Below are positions 34,271-45,604 of a stretch of 64,000 nt of DNA, piece by piece; the stretch's first letter is position 1, and each line of letters opens with the position of its first letter. The DNA is taken from positions 1 through 64,000 of the forward strand of contig JAODTK010005802.1 of NCBI GenBank assembly GCA_026419785.1, read 5' to 3'. This DNA is from Sclerodactyla briareus (taxonomy: Eukaryota; Echinodermata; Holothuroidea; Dendrochirotida; Sclerodactylidae). The notes under the pieces were generated by a model that was not told the origin of the DNA, did no database searches, and was given only the letters and a program-made list of their open reading frames with translations. The position numbers and the translations under genes were made by a program.

Positions 34271-35198
34271 TTAGATTTCTCAAATGTTGCTACTAGACTC
34301 TAACTATGTAAATACATGCACCATGTAAATATGCTGATTGTTATTGTTTTGCAAAAAAAAACACAAGTACTCTGGTTTACTTGTTCTCGGGGATGTACGC
34401 TTTTAAAATAGCCCACAAGGGTTTCTAGAGCACTTCCTTCCACGTTTTCATTCTTCAGAATTGTCTATGTTATTGATGTTTAAACTTCATTGTGGAGGAC
34501 AAAAACAAATGAACGAAACACAAAAAACTTCTTAGCGACTAAACGGCTGAACCACCCACACGTTATTATGAATGTTGTGAGCAGATCTATAGGCGACATT
34601 CGCGTTATGGTTCCTGCGTCACATGATTGAACAGCGCGTCGCTTGAACATAGGTAAACTCCGATTTGCTGTATACTATTTTTTCTTCAATTTGTCTTTTT
34701 CTTATTGTTGAGTTAATGGGATGAACGCGTAATGAATCAGCTATGAAACAGGCCCAAGGGCGCCAAGGTTCGTACCTAATGAAGCAGTTGGTTAGGGTTG
34801 GGAAGGTAAGTACCCCTTCGGCTCATTTCCGAAACGAAGCACCTTCTGAGAAAGAAGAGGAAGAATGTCAGAAAGAAAGAGGTAATGAAATTTAGGTAGT
34901 TTCAAAACTTCTCCCATTGGCAATTTCAATCGGATCTTTTTCGTCCCAAGTTATGACCCTTTCAGCGGGTTTTCGACCCTTCCATGATATCCACTAAAGT
35001 GTTAATAACTTAAATAAGTTACGAGGATCATGCATGAGCCTGGGGGTTATCATTATCTGTCTTGAATGAATCGCAAACATTCAGGATTGGTCGCTGTCTA
35101 GTCTACACTTTGACTGTGGCGACTAGGTCAGGAGACCAACCAAAATATTGAAAAGGGTTAAAATCTTACAAAAAATATGTTAAGAAATTCACCGTTAT
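34271..35198. other. no gene seen
   Basis: No recognised feature. Some phrases near 34,900-34,990 faintly resemble the 13-kb tandem units. Confidence 0.35.
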
Positions 35199-35221
35199 TT
35201 AAGGGATAAACTGTAAAGGGG

Positions 35222-35350
35222 AGACTTTTACTGGTGAATAAACTGTCGAGACTCTGAATTTAGGTAAATAACGAGATCGGAAGAGCGATGACGAGTTCGG
35301 TATAAGCTAAATTCAGGTCGAGACTGTTTATGAACCAGTAAAGTTCGACC
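35222..35350. repeat. Long imperfect palindrome, left
   Basis: The left arm ACTTTTACTGGTGAATAAAC continues to CTGAATTTAG. The right arm returns from CTAAATTCAG through GACTGTTTATGAACCAGTAAAG. Arms are about 55 bp and would fold into a hairpin. Confidence 0.85.
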
Positions 35351-35716
35351 TGCTTGGTGTAGTCCCATTCTACAAACCCGCAAATAAAGAATATCCAAAC
35401 GATTAGAGATATCTATTATCTCTAGGATCCTATATTTGTATCTCTAAAAATTAAATAAGCAGCTAGGGTAACTTATTGCGTTAGTTCGATTCAAAGTAAA
35501 GTTGCATGCGTACAACACAAAAAATGGCAGGGCGTGCTGTGCGTATTTCCACGGAAAACGCAATACAAACCACGCCGTGCCAAAACGAAGGGTTCTGCGC
35601 GGGTTGACATGGCGTCCGCTGATTGGCTAAATCCAATCACGTGGCGGACTATATTATTTTTGCAATATTACAGTCAGCTGTCAGAGTAACACAACAATCG
35701 AATACTTGGTCGATTT

Positions 35717-35738
35717 GCTGCGTTTAAGTAAACGCAGC
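35717..35738. repeat. Perfect 10-bp-arm hairpin followed by a T run
   Basis: GCTGCGTTTA and TAAACGCAGC are separated by AG, and TTTTT follows at 35,741-35,745. A stem-loop followed by T's could be a transcript-end or transposon structural signal. It is not the histone mRNA stem-loop, whose sequence differs. Confidence 0.6.
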
Positions 35739-35762
35739 ACTTTTTGAACGCGAATTGTAAGG

Positions 35763-36065
35763 TTGCGTGTAGCCTGGAAGTTTATGTTTGACACGGCAGA
35801 CCAGGCTTTCGGTGTGTCAGGCGCTCCTTCGAGCGTACTACCTCAACGGAATACAAACGGACGACGAAACGACGCGTTCGCTCGTTGCATTGGAGAATGC
35901 CATGTCACAACGCGCAGAACCTCCCGATTTGGCCACGCGTGGTTGTATTGCGTCTCCGAGGAAAAAGTATGCACAACACGCACTGCCAATTTTTGTGTAT
36001 GGTACGCAATGCAATTACTTCGATTGAACCAACACAATAGTTACCCGTGCTGCTATGTAATTTAG
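35763..36065 (+). other. Unrecognised ORF inside the fold-back element
   Basis: 100 codons, overlapped in another plus frame by a 79-codon ORF (35,788-36,027). Composition is unlike simple repeat, but no domain is recognised and the start is arbitrary. It could be cargo or a piece of a former host exon. Low confidence that it is coding. Confidence 0.2.
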
Positions 36066-36145
36066 AGAATACAAAGATATAGATCTAGAGATATAGATAT
36101 CTATATGTGGTCTGATTTGCGCGGTGTAGAATGGAATAAACTACC

Positions 36146-36260
36146 GCCAGGTCGACTTTTACTGTGTGAACAAACAGTCTCCGCTCTGAATTTAGCTTAA
36201 TAACGAACTCGGATGGCGCCTCGTCCGTTGTTCACCTAAATTCAGAGTATCGACTGCAGG
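36146..36260. repeat. Long imperfect palindrome, right
   Basis: Related to the left palindrome. The arm TGAACAAACAGTCTCCGCTC continues to CTGAATTTAG and AACGAACTCGG. The opposing arm reads CGTCCGTTGTTCACCTAAAT and CAGAGTATCGACTG. Less symmetrical than the left one. Confidence 0.7.
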
Positions 36261-36864
36261 CGCGGTTCTATAGAGGAAGGAAATAGTTTTTTTTTGGGGG
36301 GGGGGCTAAAGTTTGGTAAGACTATCTAAGCAGGAGCGGCGCCATAGGTTGGCCGCGTAGGTACAAGAAATTTTGAAAATCTCGGGGACGGCCATGTCAC
36401 CGGAAGCGGCCTCTCTCGCTTCCATCTGCGGTGTTGGCTAATCCTCCAAGGTAGGCAATTATAAGATGACTGGTTGACAAAAGTTTTAGAGTGGCGACAT
36501 TATGAAGGGGATCCATGATTGTGGGACTTGCTGTCTGGCCTGTGGTCAAGCAGAGGAGGAAGTTCCTGGAAGAGGTTTGCTGGCTATTAAATGTGTTTTC
36601 TGGAGCATGACATTGTTGTGTTGTCAGTTGTGATTCTGCTACGGTTCCATTTTTGGTGAATTATTTACTTTACAGAATAGATATTATCAATTTTCGCCAA
36701 ATATTGGCAGCTAAATGCACGTCCTGGTGCAGACCACAAACGTTGGGGGGGCCTTGGAGGTTTTTTTTGGGGGGGGGGGCTTCAGCCCCCCCCCCCCTTA
36801 AAACCGCGGCCTGCTCGCTGTTTATTCACCAGTAAAAGTCTCCCAGTTGCAGTTTATCCCTTAA

Positions 36865-38008
36865 GTGAATCATTGACAAAGAAAACCCCGCGGCGCGCCC
36901 GACCGACTATGTTGACAAAGTATTGGAGAAGCAAAATCCCCTATCAATTTGGTCCCAAAAATGTTCCCTAAATAATACGCAAACTAGTAAAATTTGATGG
37001 AATAGATAACTATATTCTACGAAAATCTTCAACAGATACATTGTTACTCCTTGAAAAAATTTTTTAATGGAGTGTAAAGTGTAAAAAATCCACCAGTTGA
37101 GACCTCCGTTCGAATGGCATTGGTAATTCTGATATACAGCTAATTCTATCTGGCGTATAATTCCAAATGAACATGAAAAGTGCGTAGATCAATGGGGTGC
37201 GAACATCAACTGAAGCTATGTAAACTGGTCGCGAGAGGAGAATATAGTATAGCAATAGAGAAGACCGAGAGAGTAAATTCTGTCTTGCATACCAACTTCT
37301 CTGGGTTGTCGGCCGCACTCTCGAGCACATAACAATCCATTGTCTGTGGTAAACCTTTTTGCGGAGTAGGTAGTCCACTTGGGAGGAGTTGCCACCGCTA
37401 TATAGGTCACCTTCTGTTCTAGAATTTGGGAGTTAGGTGTGTTTTTGATGGCCAGTATGCTCTTTTCTTTGCAAACGCCACAATCGTTAGGGTGATATGA
37501 ATATTCCAATCGTCCTGGAGAAGTCTACAAAACAGGGCCACCCTTGAATACTAGAACACCCCGTCTGAAAGAACGGTGTCCAACCAAAATAATGGTTCAA
37601 CCCAACGGATATCCTGTAAACATTGAATATCACTCCTCACCGGTGTCAATTCTAAAAAAACAAAACATCCTGTCTCTTCTTCTGATTATTGAGACCCCGA
37701 AAAATGGGCAGGAGAAAGGCAGAGAGGTAGCTGTGACGCTTTGCAAACAAGAGACCAGGCAGTCAGTCACGTGCTGGTGGCTGTACATGCAGTTCGATGG
37801 ACCGAGGTCTGCTCTTCACTTCTGTTTTTTGATGCAATAATGCAGCCAATTTATGCATGGTTCTGGGGTTTGTGACGATGTATTTGTATCATCGATCGGC
37901 TGTCGAGCAGTCACGTGACATTGATGTTTCGCTCTTCCAGGTTCGAGAAAAAAATGGTCGGATCCCGGAGATCACTGCTTTTCAGGGACGTAAAATGGCG
38001 GGCCGCGA
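36865..38008. other. no gene supported
   Basis: Opposed overlapping frames at 37,064-37,509 (minus) and 37,544-37,840 (plus) are open for about 100 codons but match no family. Just to the left, poly-G/poly-C runs at 36,768-36,797 would fold as a G/C hairpin around CTTCAG. Confidence 0.35.
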
Positions 38009-38044
38009 GCCGGTACGGAATTGTTATAACAATTCCGTACCGGC
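38009..38044. repeat. Perfect 36-bp palindrome
   Basis: Arms start GCCGGTACGGAATTGTTA and the second half is the exact reverse complement, centred on TTATAA with no loop. No flanking direct repeat was seen. It could be a cruciform-forming site, a dyad binding site, a fused pair of transposon ends or an assembly artefact. It lies inside a 90-codon plus-strand ORF (37,857-38,129) of unknown nature. Confidence 0.97.
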
Positions 38045-38229
38045 CAGACCCCTGCCTCAATATCGGGAACAGAATGCAAGTCGTCGTCGTCGCTGTTTGT
38101 ACACATCAATCAACAGCCAGGGTTCCTAGTGAGCGGTACGTGGCTTCCTGAACTCATAGTAGAAAATCAAATTCAATGAGGGAGATGAGGATCTTATGCT
38201 GTCAGCCAAAAACAGATTACTTGTTAAAT

Positions 38230-38600
38230 ATTTACAACACCACAACACTTCTTGCGCTAGGTCAAAGTCATTCATGTCGTGATGGGGCAAACCTAAAAAA
38301 GCTTGTCATCACGATCTCCAAATGAGCGCAGGCTTGAACCAAGTTCGAATTTAATATGTGGGTTGCACATCATTGAACGGTGAAAAAAAAAACCTCAGAA
38401 CGATTCTCAATGTGATATCTTTTAAACGCAAGCATGTACGGACTTCAAATAAGGTATGTGAGCTACCAATATGTGGAGGATGAACTCTATGTTAATTGTC
38501 ATCAGATCAAGGTTCGGGAGGTTGTGCGAGGGCAAACCCCCAAAAGCTTGATCAACACGATATATACTGAAGGTAAACATCTATGAATCTATAAAACATG
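38230..38600 (+). repeat. Satellite-like repeat, family of 60.8-62.0 kb
   Basis: Contains diverged copies of phrases such as GGGCAAACCTAAAAAAGCTTG followed by TNATCACGAT (38,286 and 38,532), AAGGTATGTGAGCTACC and GGAGGATGAACTCTATG. These match the repeats at 41 kb and 61 kb. Confidence 0.65.
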
Positions 38601-39097
38601 ATGGAAACACACACAACTGATGATGGTGTCTCCCTAATTATCCATAAAATGGTTGAAATTGATTCTTCAAACAATAAATTTTCCACTCCTCTGCTACTGA
38701 TAGCACAATGTCAGGTTTCAGTGTTTTGGAATCTATGATAGTTGTTGAAACCACAAGTGATGGAAACCTTTAACTGTTCCCTTAAGTATCAATTTTGAAG
38801 ATTGAATGCGTAAGACTGCCTTTCATAGGATACGTTTGACTCGAATTTGATCTTGCTAAAGCTATTATTTCATCCAAATCCATTCCTCCCCGGCAGGTGA
38901 TCACATTCCTCCGTATATGACAGAAGATATAGTGTAGGGGCCTGATCTCCCCAACTGTTATTACTCACCCCTCTCTCCCGCTTGGCAATCTCACCCCCAC
39001 CACCCCCTGGCCCCTCGCCTGGGCCTCTCCACTGTCTCCACGGCCACTTGCAGTTTTAAACATCGCACTGTCATTAACCGTTCTACTAACTAAGCAG
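38601..39097. other. no gene seen
   Basis: Proline-codon-rich C-rich sequence at 38,945-39,050 lies directly before the gag-like segment and might be its N-terminal part. Confidence 0.3.
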
Positions 39098-39350
39098 CCT
39101 CCCAAGTATGATGGACTAATGACCCAACAGACCTATTTAATTACCTCAAGAAATAAAAGTATTCGATCAAGCCGGCGCAGTTCTTACCCACCAAATTACC
39201 AGCATTTAAACAGGAAGGTGTTGACGAGTACACAGCTAAGCTCTACGAGCTAGTAAACAAAGCTTGTTAGGTAGCATTTGATGGCCTCTGACCACGTTAT
39301 GTGATATATTGGCAGGCCGATCGGTATCAGTGTTATGCGTTTGTTTTGTA
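39098..39350 (+). pseudogene. LTR-retrotransposon gag fragment
   Basis: In shifting frames the plus strand reads PPKYDG, then NDPTDLFNYLKK, then after a stop KQEGVDEYTAKLYELVNKAC (about 39,210-39,267), and further on a phrase resembling LP-x-HV-x-x-x-AADR. This is the order found in capsid (gag) proteins of Ty3/gypsy-like retrotransposons, where VDEY-x-x-x-LY-x-L-x-x-KA is characteristic. No protease, reverse transcriptase or LTR was recognised nearby, so it is a relic. Confidence 0.6.
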
Positions 39351-40830
39351 AGCAATAATCAAGAAGTTGTAATTGGCTTCATAAATTGATCAATACTGAA
39401 ATGCGGCGAATCGAACGCTATAAAATGGGCTTATTCGAGGTTGGGTTCAGTCATTGATTTAGATCACTTCGATGCGTGTTATCATATGCAAGTTTGACCA
39501 TATGGCGTCACTTGAAACATTCTCGATCCTCGGAATTGCGAGGGATTAACCGTAAACCGTAGACTATTGTTATCTCAGGGGGGTGGAGCTATTTCGCGAA
39601 ACATCCAAGGGCAATCTACTGAGGCGTGAGTCGTGATTCCAAACGTCTTCCGTGGATAATTCTCTATTCTTTTAGAGCTCTGCGGTTCATATGCAAAAAA
39701 AAAATCACATTGTAGACAACAAAATAGACGGATGGGTTCCAGAGCGCTTGGGGCGTAATCTGCCCTTTCCCCTCTGTATATGTATATTAATCTGTCTGTA
39801 TTTGTACATACGATGACACTGATACATTGATTAATATCCGAGATTATGGCATCGTAACCTCAACCGTTGGATGAACCGACTTTCTTCAGTCTTTCCACAA
39901 GTCGGTGGAAGGGACGTTTGAAAATTGTAGACCCTCTGGTTAGAATCTCGGAAAAAACGCAAACTAAGTCTTGTGACGTCATGGGGGAAGAAAGAGAATT
40001 ACGGTACTCATTGCCAAATTCAATGCCAAATTACATTTAAATGCACGCCATTCTTCAGAATGGGAGGGGGAATGGTTAATACAAGCATTCATTGACTTCA
40101 CGAAAAAAATCCACCTTCGAAAAGTAATGCTATGTATGGTAAAGAGTCCGAAATTTTCTGGTTGTCAATAGTTCGACATTATTTGCAAACAAATCCGGAA
40201 TGCTTCTTCGATTGTCGGACGTTGCCGTTAGAGATGTATTTGGCTCCGCTACACTGTTCGCGAAGCGTGTCACGAAAACGAAGGCTGTGCAGTGTCGCAC
40301 GTTTAGAATAGTGCCACATATAAGCCTAAAAAGTTTGCAAAGGGAACCTTTGACATTGACAGTATATTAAGTTGAACAACCTGCCGTTAATGAGTTCCGT
40401 TTAAATTTAATTTTTACGCTAGTTTTTTAGTCAGTCCACGCAAAAAATCTTATCGCACATAATAACGATTTATAACGACACACACTATTAATTCCGACAA
40501 TGAATCTCCACCCTACTTCGGTGTGGGAAACTCAGGGGGGTACGTGTACAACAATAAGCCACCTGTTTGGGAGTGGACCACCGCCCACCAGTGAGACAAA
40601 AAACAACTCCTAATTCTTCAATTCCTAACAAAAAACCATTTAATCTGTTAACCATTCAACAAACATCACCGGGTCAGTGGTACGCTCCGGTCATGGGTAA
40701 CGGGCAAGTTTGCCGGCGACAGGAAATAATTATGTACTCAAGCGGGCGGACGGACTGAAGGTATGTGTGTGGTGTGTGTGTGGATCGCCAGCACGCGCCT
40801 GGTTACGATAGTATGTGAGGTGGCACGTAT
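39351..40830. other. no gene seen; GT-rich patch
   Basis: No recognised feature except a GTGTGTGG patch at 40,760-40,785. Confidence 0.4.
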
Positions 40831-41300
40831 GTACAATATGAACCCTATGGTTTTTATGATATAGTTCAGGGTCACTCAAGGTCGGGAGAGTGCAGAACAA
40901 CGGAGGGAAAGTTGTCAGCACGATGATATAACGAACCGGAGCCTGTTCAATTTCGAATGGGTATGGGGTTGCAAAATATTATTAGGTTAAAACCGATATG
41001 TATGGAAATCAGTTCTGAGCCATACAAGGTTGTGATATTGGGCAAACCTCAAAACGTTTGTCTAAGCATGCATATTTCAAATTAGAAATGTGCGTTGTAC
41101 ATATGTTGATATGCCCCATGTTTTCCAACGTATAGTTCAAGGTCATTTAAGTCGTGGAGGAGGCAACCTCAAAACGCTTGTAAACACGATGACTAGAACG
41201 CCAAAGGTGTATAGTGAAATAAGGTATGTGGTTGTCCAAAGGGGAGGATGAACCCCTCAATTGTTGGCGTTAGGTTGGCGTTAAGTCGTTCAGGGTCTTT
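40830..41300 (+). repeat. Satellite-like repeat, family of 60.8-62.0 kb
   Basis: The phrases AACCCTATGGTTTTTATGAT (40,840), CAAACCTCAAAACGTTTG (41,043), AACCTCAAAACGCTTGTAAA with CACGATGAC (41,166-41,194) and GGGGAGGATGAACCCCT (41,240) mark about three diverged units of 100-150 bp. Confidence 0.65.
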
Positions 41301-41455
41301 AGAGAGAAGCACACGTCAAATAGCTTCCAGGCACAATGTCCGGAGAAAGCCAGCATGTATCAATGCAAAATTAGGTTGTCAGAGTATATGTTACAATACG
41401 TCAAGATGAACTTATATGATAGAGAGTGATTGAAGGCAGGATATAATAACATTGA

Positions 41456-41664
41456 GTGGGTTTAGTTAACATCAAAACCTCCTATGGCAGGATTGCAGCC
41501 CGGCCTGGTTGTACTTGGGCACCTCATGAAAGTCTCACGAAGGGTGTTCGCAGCAGTTCGCAGCTATGTGAACACAACCCCTGTAGATACTCAAATATAA
41601 GTTCACGTATGACGTGTCTTCACGGAATTGTCTTTCTTAGATGTACTTGTACAACCGAAGGACG
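41456..41664 (+). CDS. Possible EGF-like exon
   Basis: The open frame reads LCEHNPCRYSN, then RMTCLHGIVFLRCTCTTEG. The cysteine spacing C-x4-C-x10-C-x8-C-x-C followed by EG fits the first five cysteines of an EGF-like domain, a common module of secreted or cell-surface animal proteins. A good splice donor (G|GTAAGC at 41,665) follows immediately, so the sixth cysteine would be in the next exon. The upstream acceptor is uncertain (TTTAG before 41,466 is one choice). Same strand as the Calx-beta exons at 50-64 kb, but the phase does not fit a direct join to them. One short exon, so a chance match is possible. Confidence 0.3.
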
Positions 41665-43360
41665 GTAAGCTGGTACTAGTGTATATCATAAACCCACAGA
41701 CCATCATGACTTCCTCCATTACAGGAGCTTCATCCACAGCATATAAGAAAGAGGTCAGGGTGTATAGCACTAATTATTACGAGATTTAAACGATTGTTCC
41801 GAACCCAAAGAACCAGCTAAGGCTCTAAATTAGTTTATCGTGGAGGAGGGATTTTTGCCCATGATATGGCCATTAGAAGGACAACGCAGGGCGAATAATT
41901 AAGAGCTGTTATAAAAAATGAAAAGCGTCAGTCCAAACCGGAAGGTCATAGGACTTTCCGTTACGGAGTTAAAGTCATTGAAGTTCGTGTATGTGAAGAA
42001 GGTGTATTGCGCCAAATATCGAAATGCATTCCTATCATGCAATAAAAATGATATCATACTTGCAACAACTCTGACCAAACATTCTTTTTATTCCTATTGA
42101 AATTCAAACATTGAATTCACTTCGAAAAGCATTTAGTCTATGGGCAGGGATTGCTGTAGTGGGTTGGTAGGTGTTGATTGGTTACTTTGGTTGCAGGAAA
42201 GACAACAGGAACCTCTGCTAAATGTTGACTGATCAACAAAATGAAACAATCAAATACAGAACCTATTTCCGGTGTGTCCATGTGTGACGTCATGCGCTAT
42301 TGCGCAATTGGGATTCTCCCCAATTAGGTCTGATTAATGCCCAACAATTTGAAGGGCAATAAAATCCACATAGGGAAAATCGTATTGGAAAATGGGGGTT
42401 TGGACCTATAGCTACAGTTTTCCATTCTCCACAATATGACCTCTGATGTATCAAGCATGCAGCTGTCCTTCAATTGACAAGCAAATAAGGAAATCTTTGA
42501 AGTTAGACAGGGCTAGCCTGATCTCTCACAAAGAAGAGCAAACAACTATTGAATGAAAATACAAGTGGTTCCGTGATTTTACCCTTCACTTGGTAGTGCT
42601 AATGAAAAAAATAAGGAGACAATGGAATACGTTATCACGTAAGGGACTGTAGTCAGCGAGTAAAGTCATATCATAATCAAGGACTACAGGACCATATCCT
42701 TGTAGGTTGAACAGAGATTGTGGTGTCCTCGACTTTTATATACCACGCACAAGTGTAATGTACTTTGCACTAAGTGGTGGGTCAGGTCGTTTTCTTTTGT
42801 CGAGTACTTACCAACAGGATTATTAAGTTCGTTAACATGGACTGTGCAAAATAAGAGAGGGGCCGTAGTTACTTTTAGCATTTTGGCGCTACGACTATTG
42901 TACGTTTTGCGATTTTGTTATTTTAGCCTTACTGGCGTCAGTCGTTTGTTCCAAGTTCATACGTTTTCTAGGGCGCGCCTTCGGGTTTCGTTAAGTTACA
43001 ATAACGTGCACACCGCTTCTGCCGCTCTGAGCGTCGTACTCCACAGGTATAGAAGCTAGTCAACGGTGAACGAATACCAGCTCGAAACAGCTTTCCTCAG
43101 GGACGCCGCAAATTGAAGACGCTGTCCAATGGCTTATCGAATATACGATATATTGAGGAACTAACACTCACCCTGGTGGCAGAGATTTTTCTATGCCGAT
43201 GGAGGTTCGAATCCAAGTACTTGGCACCCCCCCCCCCCCCAAATTTTTTTTATTTTATTATATCTGCCCGAGCCATGACTTTTTTCTACTTCCGTGAATA
43301 TATGTATTTGTATAATTCATCCCATGTTATGTGGATGTAACAGTTACTCAATGATACTAA
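41665..43360. other. no gene supported
   Basis: The 113-codon plus frame at 42,718-43,059 matches nothing known. A C run followed by T's lies at 43,228-43,252. Confidence 0.35.
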
Positions 43361-43495
43361 CCGGTAGATGGTATTTTGGCGTACATGCGTATGCTTGACA
43401 TATGAACATCCTCAGTTTTTTTGTGAGACGTCGCAGGTGCTCCGTTTGAATCTCGACCGTACCGCCTTCTCCTTTAACTGGTCAACAAGGCAGAA

Positions 43496-43740
43496 TTGGA
43501 GTACAAACGGTGGTCAAATCATGGCCCAAACTGTTTGTGGATTGCCAACACCAGTGGATTCGAAGCGCGAAATTTTAAAAACCTACCTCAATGCAGCCTC
43601 AACCCTACTACCGCAATGATACTGAAACAAAATAGAATTAATGGCAAAACAACCACAACTGGGAACGGTCATCCAGTGTCAATCATGTGAACGCTTGGGA
43701 CACAAGGAGAGGCGATGAACATGCAATAGGCCAAGTTATT
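43496..43740 (+). pseudogene. Possible retroelement zinc-knuckle remnant
   Basis: A plus-strand frame near 43,665-43,725 reads VIQCQSCERLGHKERR, fitting C-x2-C-x4-H-x4-C of gag zinc knuckles except that the last cysteine position is a TGA stop. Upstream sequence (43,496-43,690) is open for 64 codons in another frame. Weak evidence from one motif. It could be related to the gag fragment at 39.1 kb. Confidence 0.25.
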
Positions 43741-45600
43741 GAACATTTCGCCAATAAAAGTGCCGCTAATCCACGCTCGACATTTTTGTAACATTCCCGC
43801 AGAACACTAAACTATGAGATACACTCGTTCTGATCGAGTAATAGAAGGTCAGTCATAACGCCAAGTTTTATCATCACTAATACCCACTCGAGTGCGGTTT
43901 AATCTAAATAGGACTGTTAAAATATAACTCATAATCCTAGCCTGCAACCAGAGGTGAGCGATCACAGGACGTGCATTATGCTAATTCATCATTTAATGTT
44001 TTCTCACTGACCGAGACTTTTTTTTAATGATACCATTCTTTCCATGTTTTTGGAAATGTTATAAAAATCCCGAATTATTCATTGTACGAACAGAGTACAA
44101 AACACGTTTTTATCCTTTACTATTAAAAAAAAGAACCCCAGCATCCTATGTTTTTTGAATATATCCTTCAAACTTATCTATCACATTGCACAGAACCGGT
44201 TGTCTATAATTTTAAGATAGGTTGCTATCCCGATTAAGTTTTTTTTTCTCTCCAGACAATGTGTAATTCACTGGTGATTTCAATGGATCGTCGCCGAGGA
44301 AAACGTCGGTTGGCGGAATCTCGATAACGGCAACGTCATCCTAAGCATTGGAAGATCATGTATACAACCACCAGGCCCGGACCGAATTTTGCATATCGAA
44401 TCGAATTACCAAATTGGTGATGTTAATTACCATACCCCAGTTGTCATCACGTTGGAACCCGAATCACATTTAAGAAAATTGACTCACGAATCATGAAATC
44501 GTAATGTGATGATATGACAATAAGTCTCCGCTGCAATGCCAATATAGCTTACCTATGCTAACGTTACAACAGCTTGCAGTGTGAAGTTGCCTTATCAAGC
44601 AAGGCAACGGTCAACATATATCACCCACTACTTACCGCCTATAGCCGCATCGAAATTAAGCTTAAGTGTATGGGGAATCCTACATAACAGCAACATGTGA
44701 AAGTATACCGCGAAGCTAAGAGCTTTTAATGGGGTTTTATTGGTCTGAAGTAAGCATGGTAGGCAGTTTGATGAGTTCCAGTCCGTATCATGCGCTGGTA
44801 AGAATATGATTGGAAGAGCTTGGATGTTGATCGAGGTGATTGTGAAACCAATGCAAGTCGAATTTTTTATGATTTCCCGTTCCACTATCAGGGGCAATAT
44901 TACCACATTAAATTGCATCAAGTTTTTTGTTTTGTTTTTCAATTTGATAGTTTTAAAACACCTTTTTACTCACTGATATCTAAGGACTGGTAGGGAATAC
45001 CACGTCTCGGACCCCGAAGATCAGGAAGATGGCTATTATTTGGGTCAAATATAGACGGACTGTGCCTACAGTGGTCTATTATTTAATTAACCAATACTAT
45101 AGGGTGCCTCGAAGCATCGATCCACACTGAAAGCCCATTTTGACCAAAATATTAAATTTGAGCAGACAGTGAAAATAATCGGAATGAACTATAATTATAT
45201 CCTTCATACGATAATAATTATATGCCATCCTAGCTTTGCCACATATCTTTGAATGAAGGAGCTTGAAGGCTACAGGCCTCACACTTGATGTGCACATTGC
45301 TGTTACTTATGACTCACACACTAAAAAGGCCCACTTACTCTCTACTGAGCTCGGCCAGAGCACGTTTTCACCAGGTAAACACCTCCAACGGGTCGAGATG
45401 ATAGCAGCATGAAGTGAGCAGATATAGCATCGGGCGGGGTTAGCTTAGTTTTCGTTGTGCAATGATATTTGCCACAACGATATTGAAGCTTTGGATACGG
45501 ATTGACTGAATCTTCATGGAGACCGAAAGGATCATGCAACTCCGTGGAATGCCCTCTTAGCTTGTTTCGTTTCAATAAATTGAATATAAAGTAAGCATTT
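43741..45600. other. no gene supported
   Basis: No recognised family over 1.9 kb. The minus-strand 104-codon ORF at 44,628-44,942 has no domain I can name. Confidence 0.4.
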
Positions 45601-45604
45601 TCTA

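Larger units (their letters stand above)
35199..36864. mobile_element. 1.67-kb fold-back/TIR element with TTAA edges
   Basis: The ends are inverted copies. TTAAGGGATAAACTG (35,199-35,213) is matched exactly at 36,850-36,864, and the next block of 23 bp (35,221-35,243, containing ACTTTTACTGGTGAATAAAC) is matched exactly at 36,820-36,842. Each half also holds a long internal palindrome (35,222-35,350 and 36,146-36,260) built from related sequence. TTAA at both edges is the target of piggyBac-type transposons, but it is also part of the inverted repeat, so this is suggestive only. A 100-codon ORF (35,763-36,065) lies between the palindromes and shows no transposase motif. Confidence 0.75.

Noticed and set aside
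43180..43260. Possible Pol III gene: GGTTCGAATCC followed by a C run and T8
   Set aside because: A good B box, but no A box at the right distance and no cloverleaf could be drawn.
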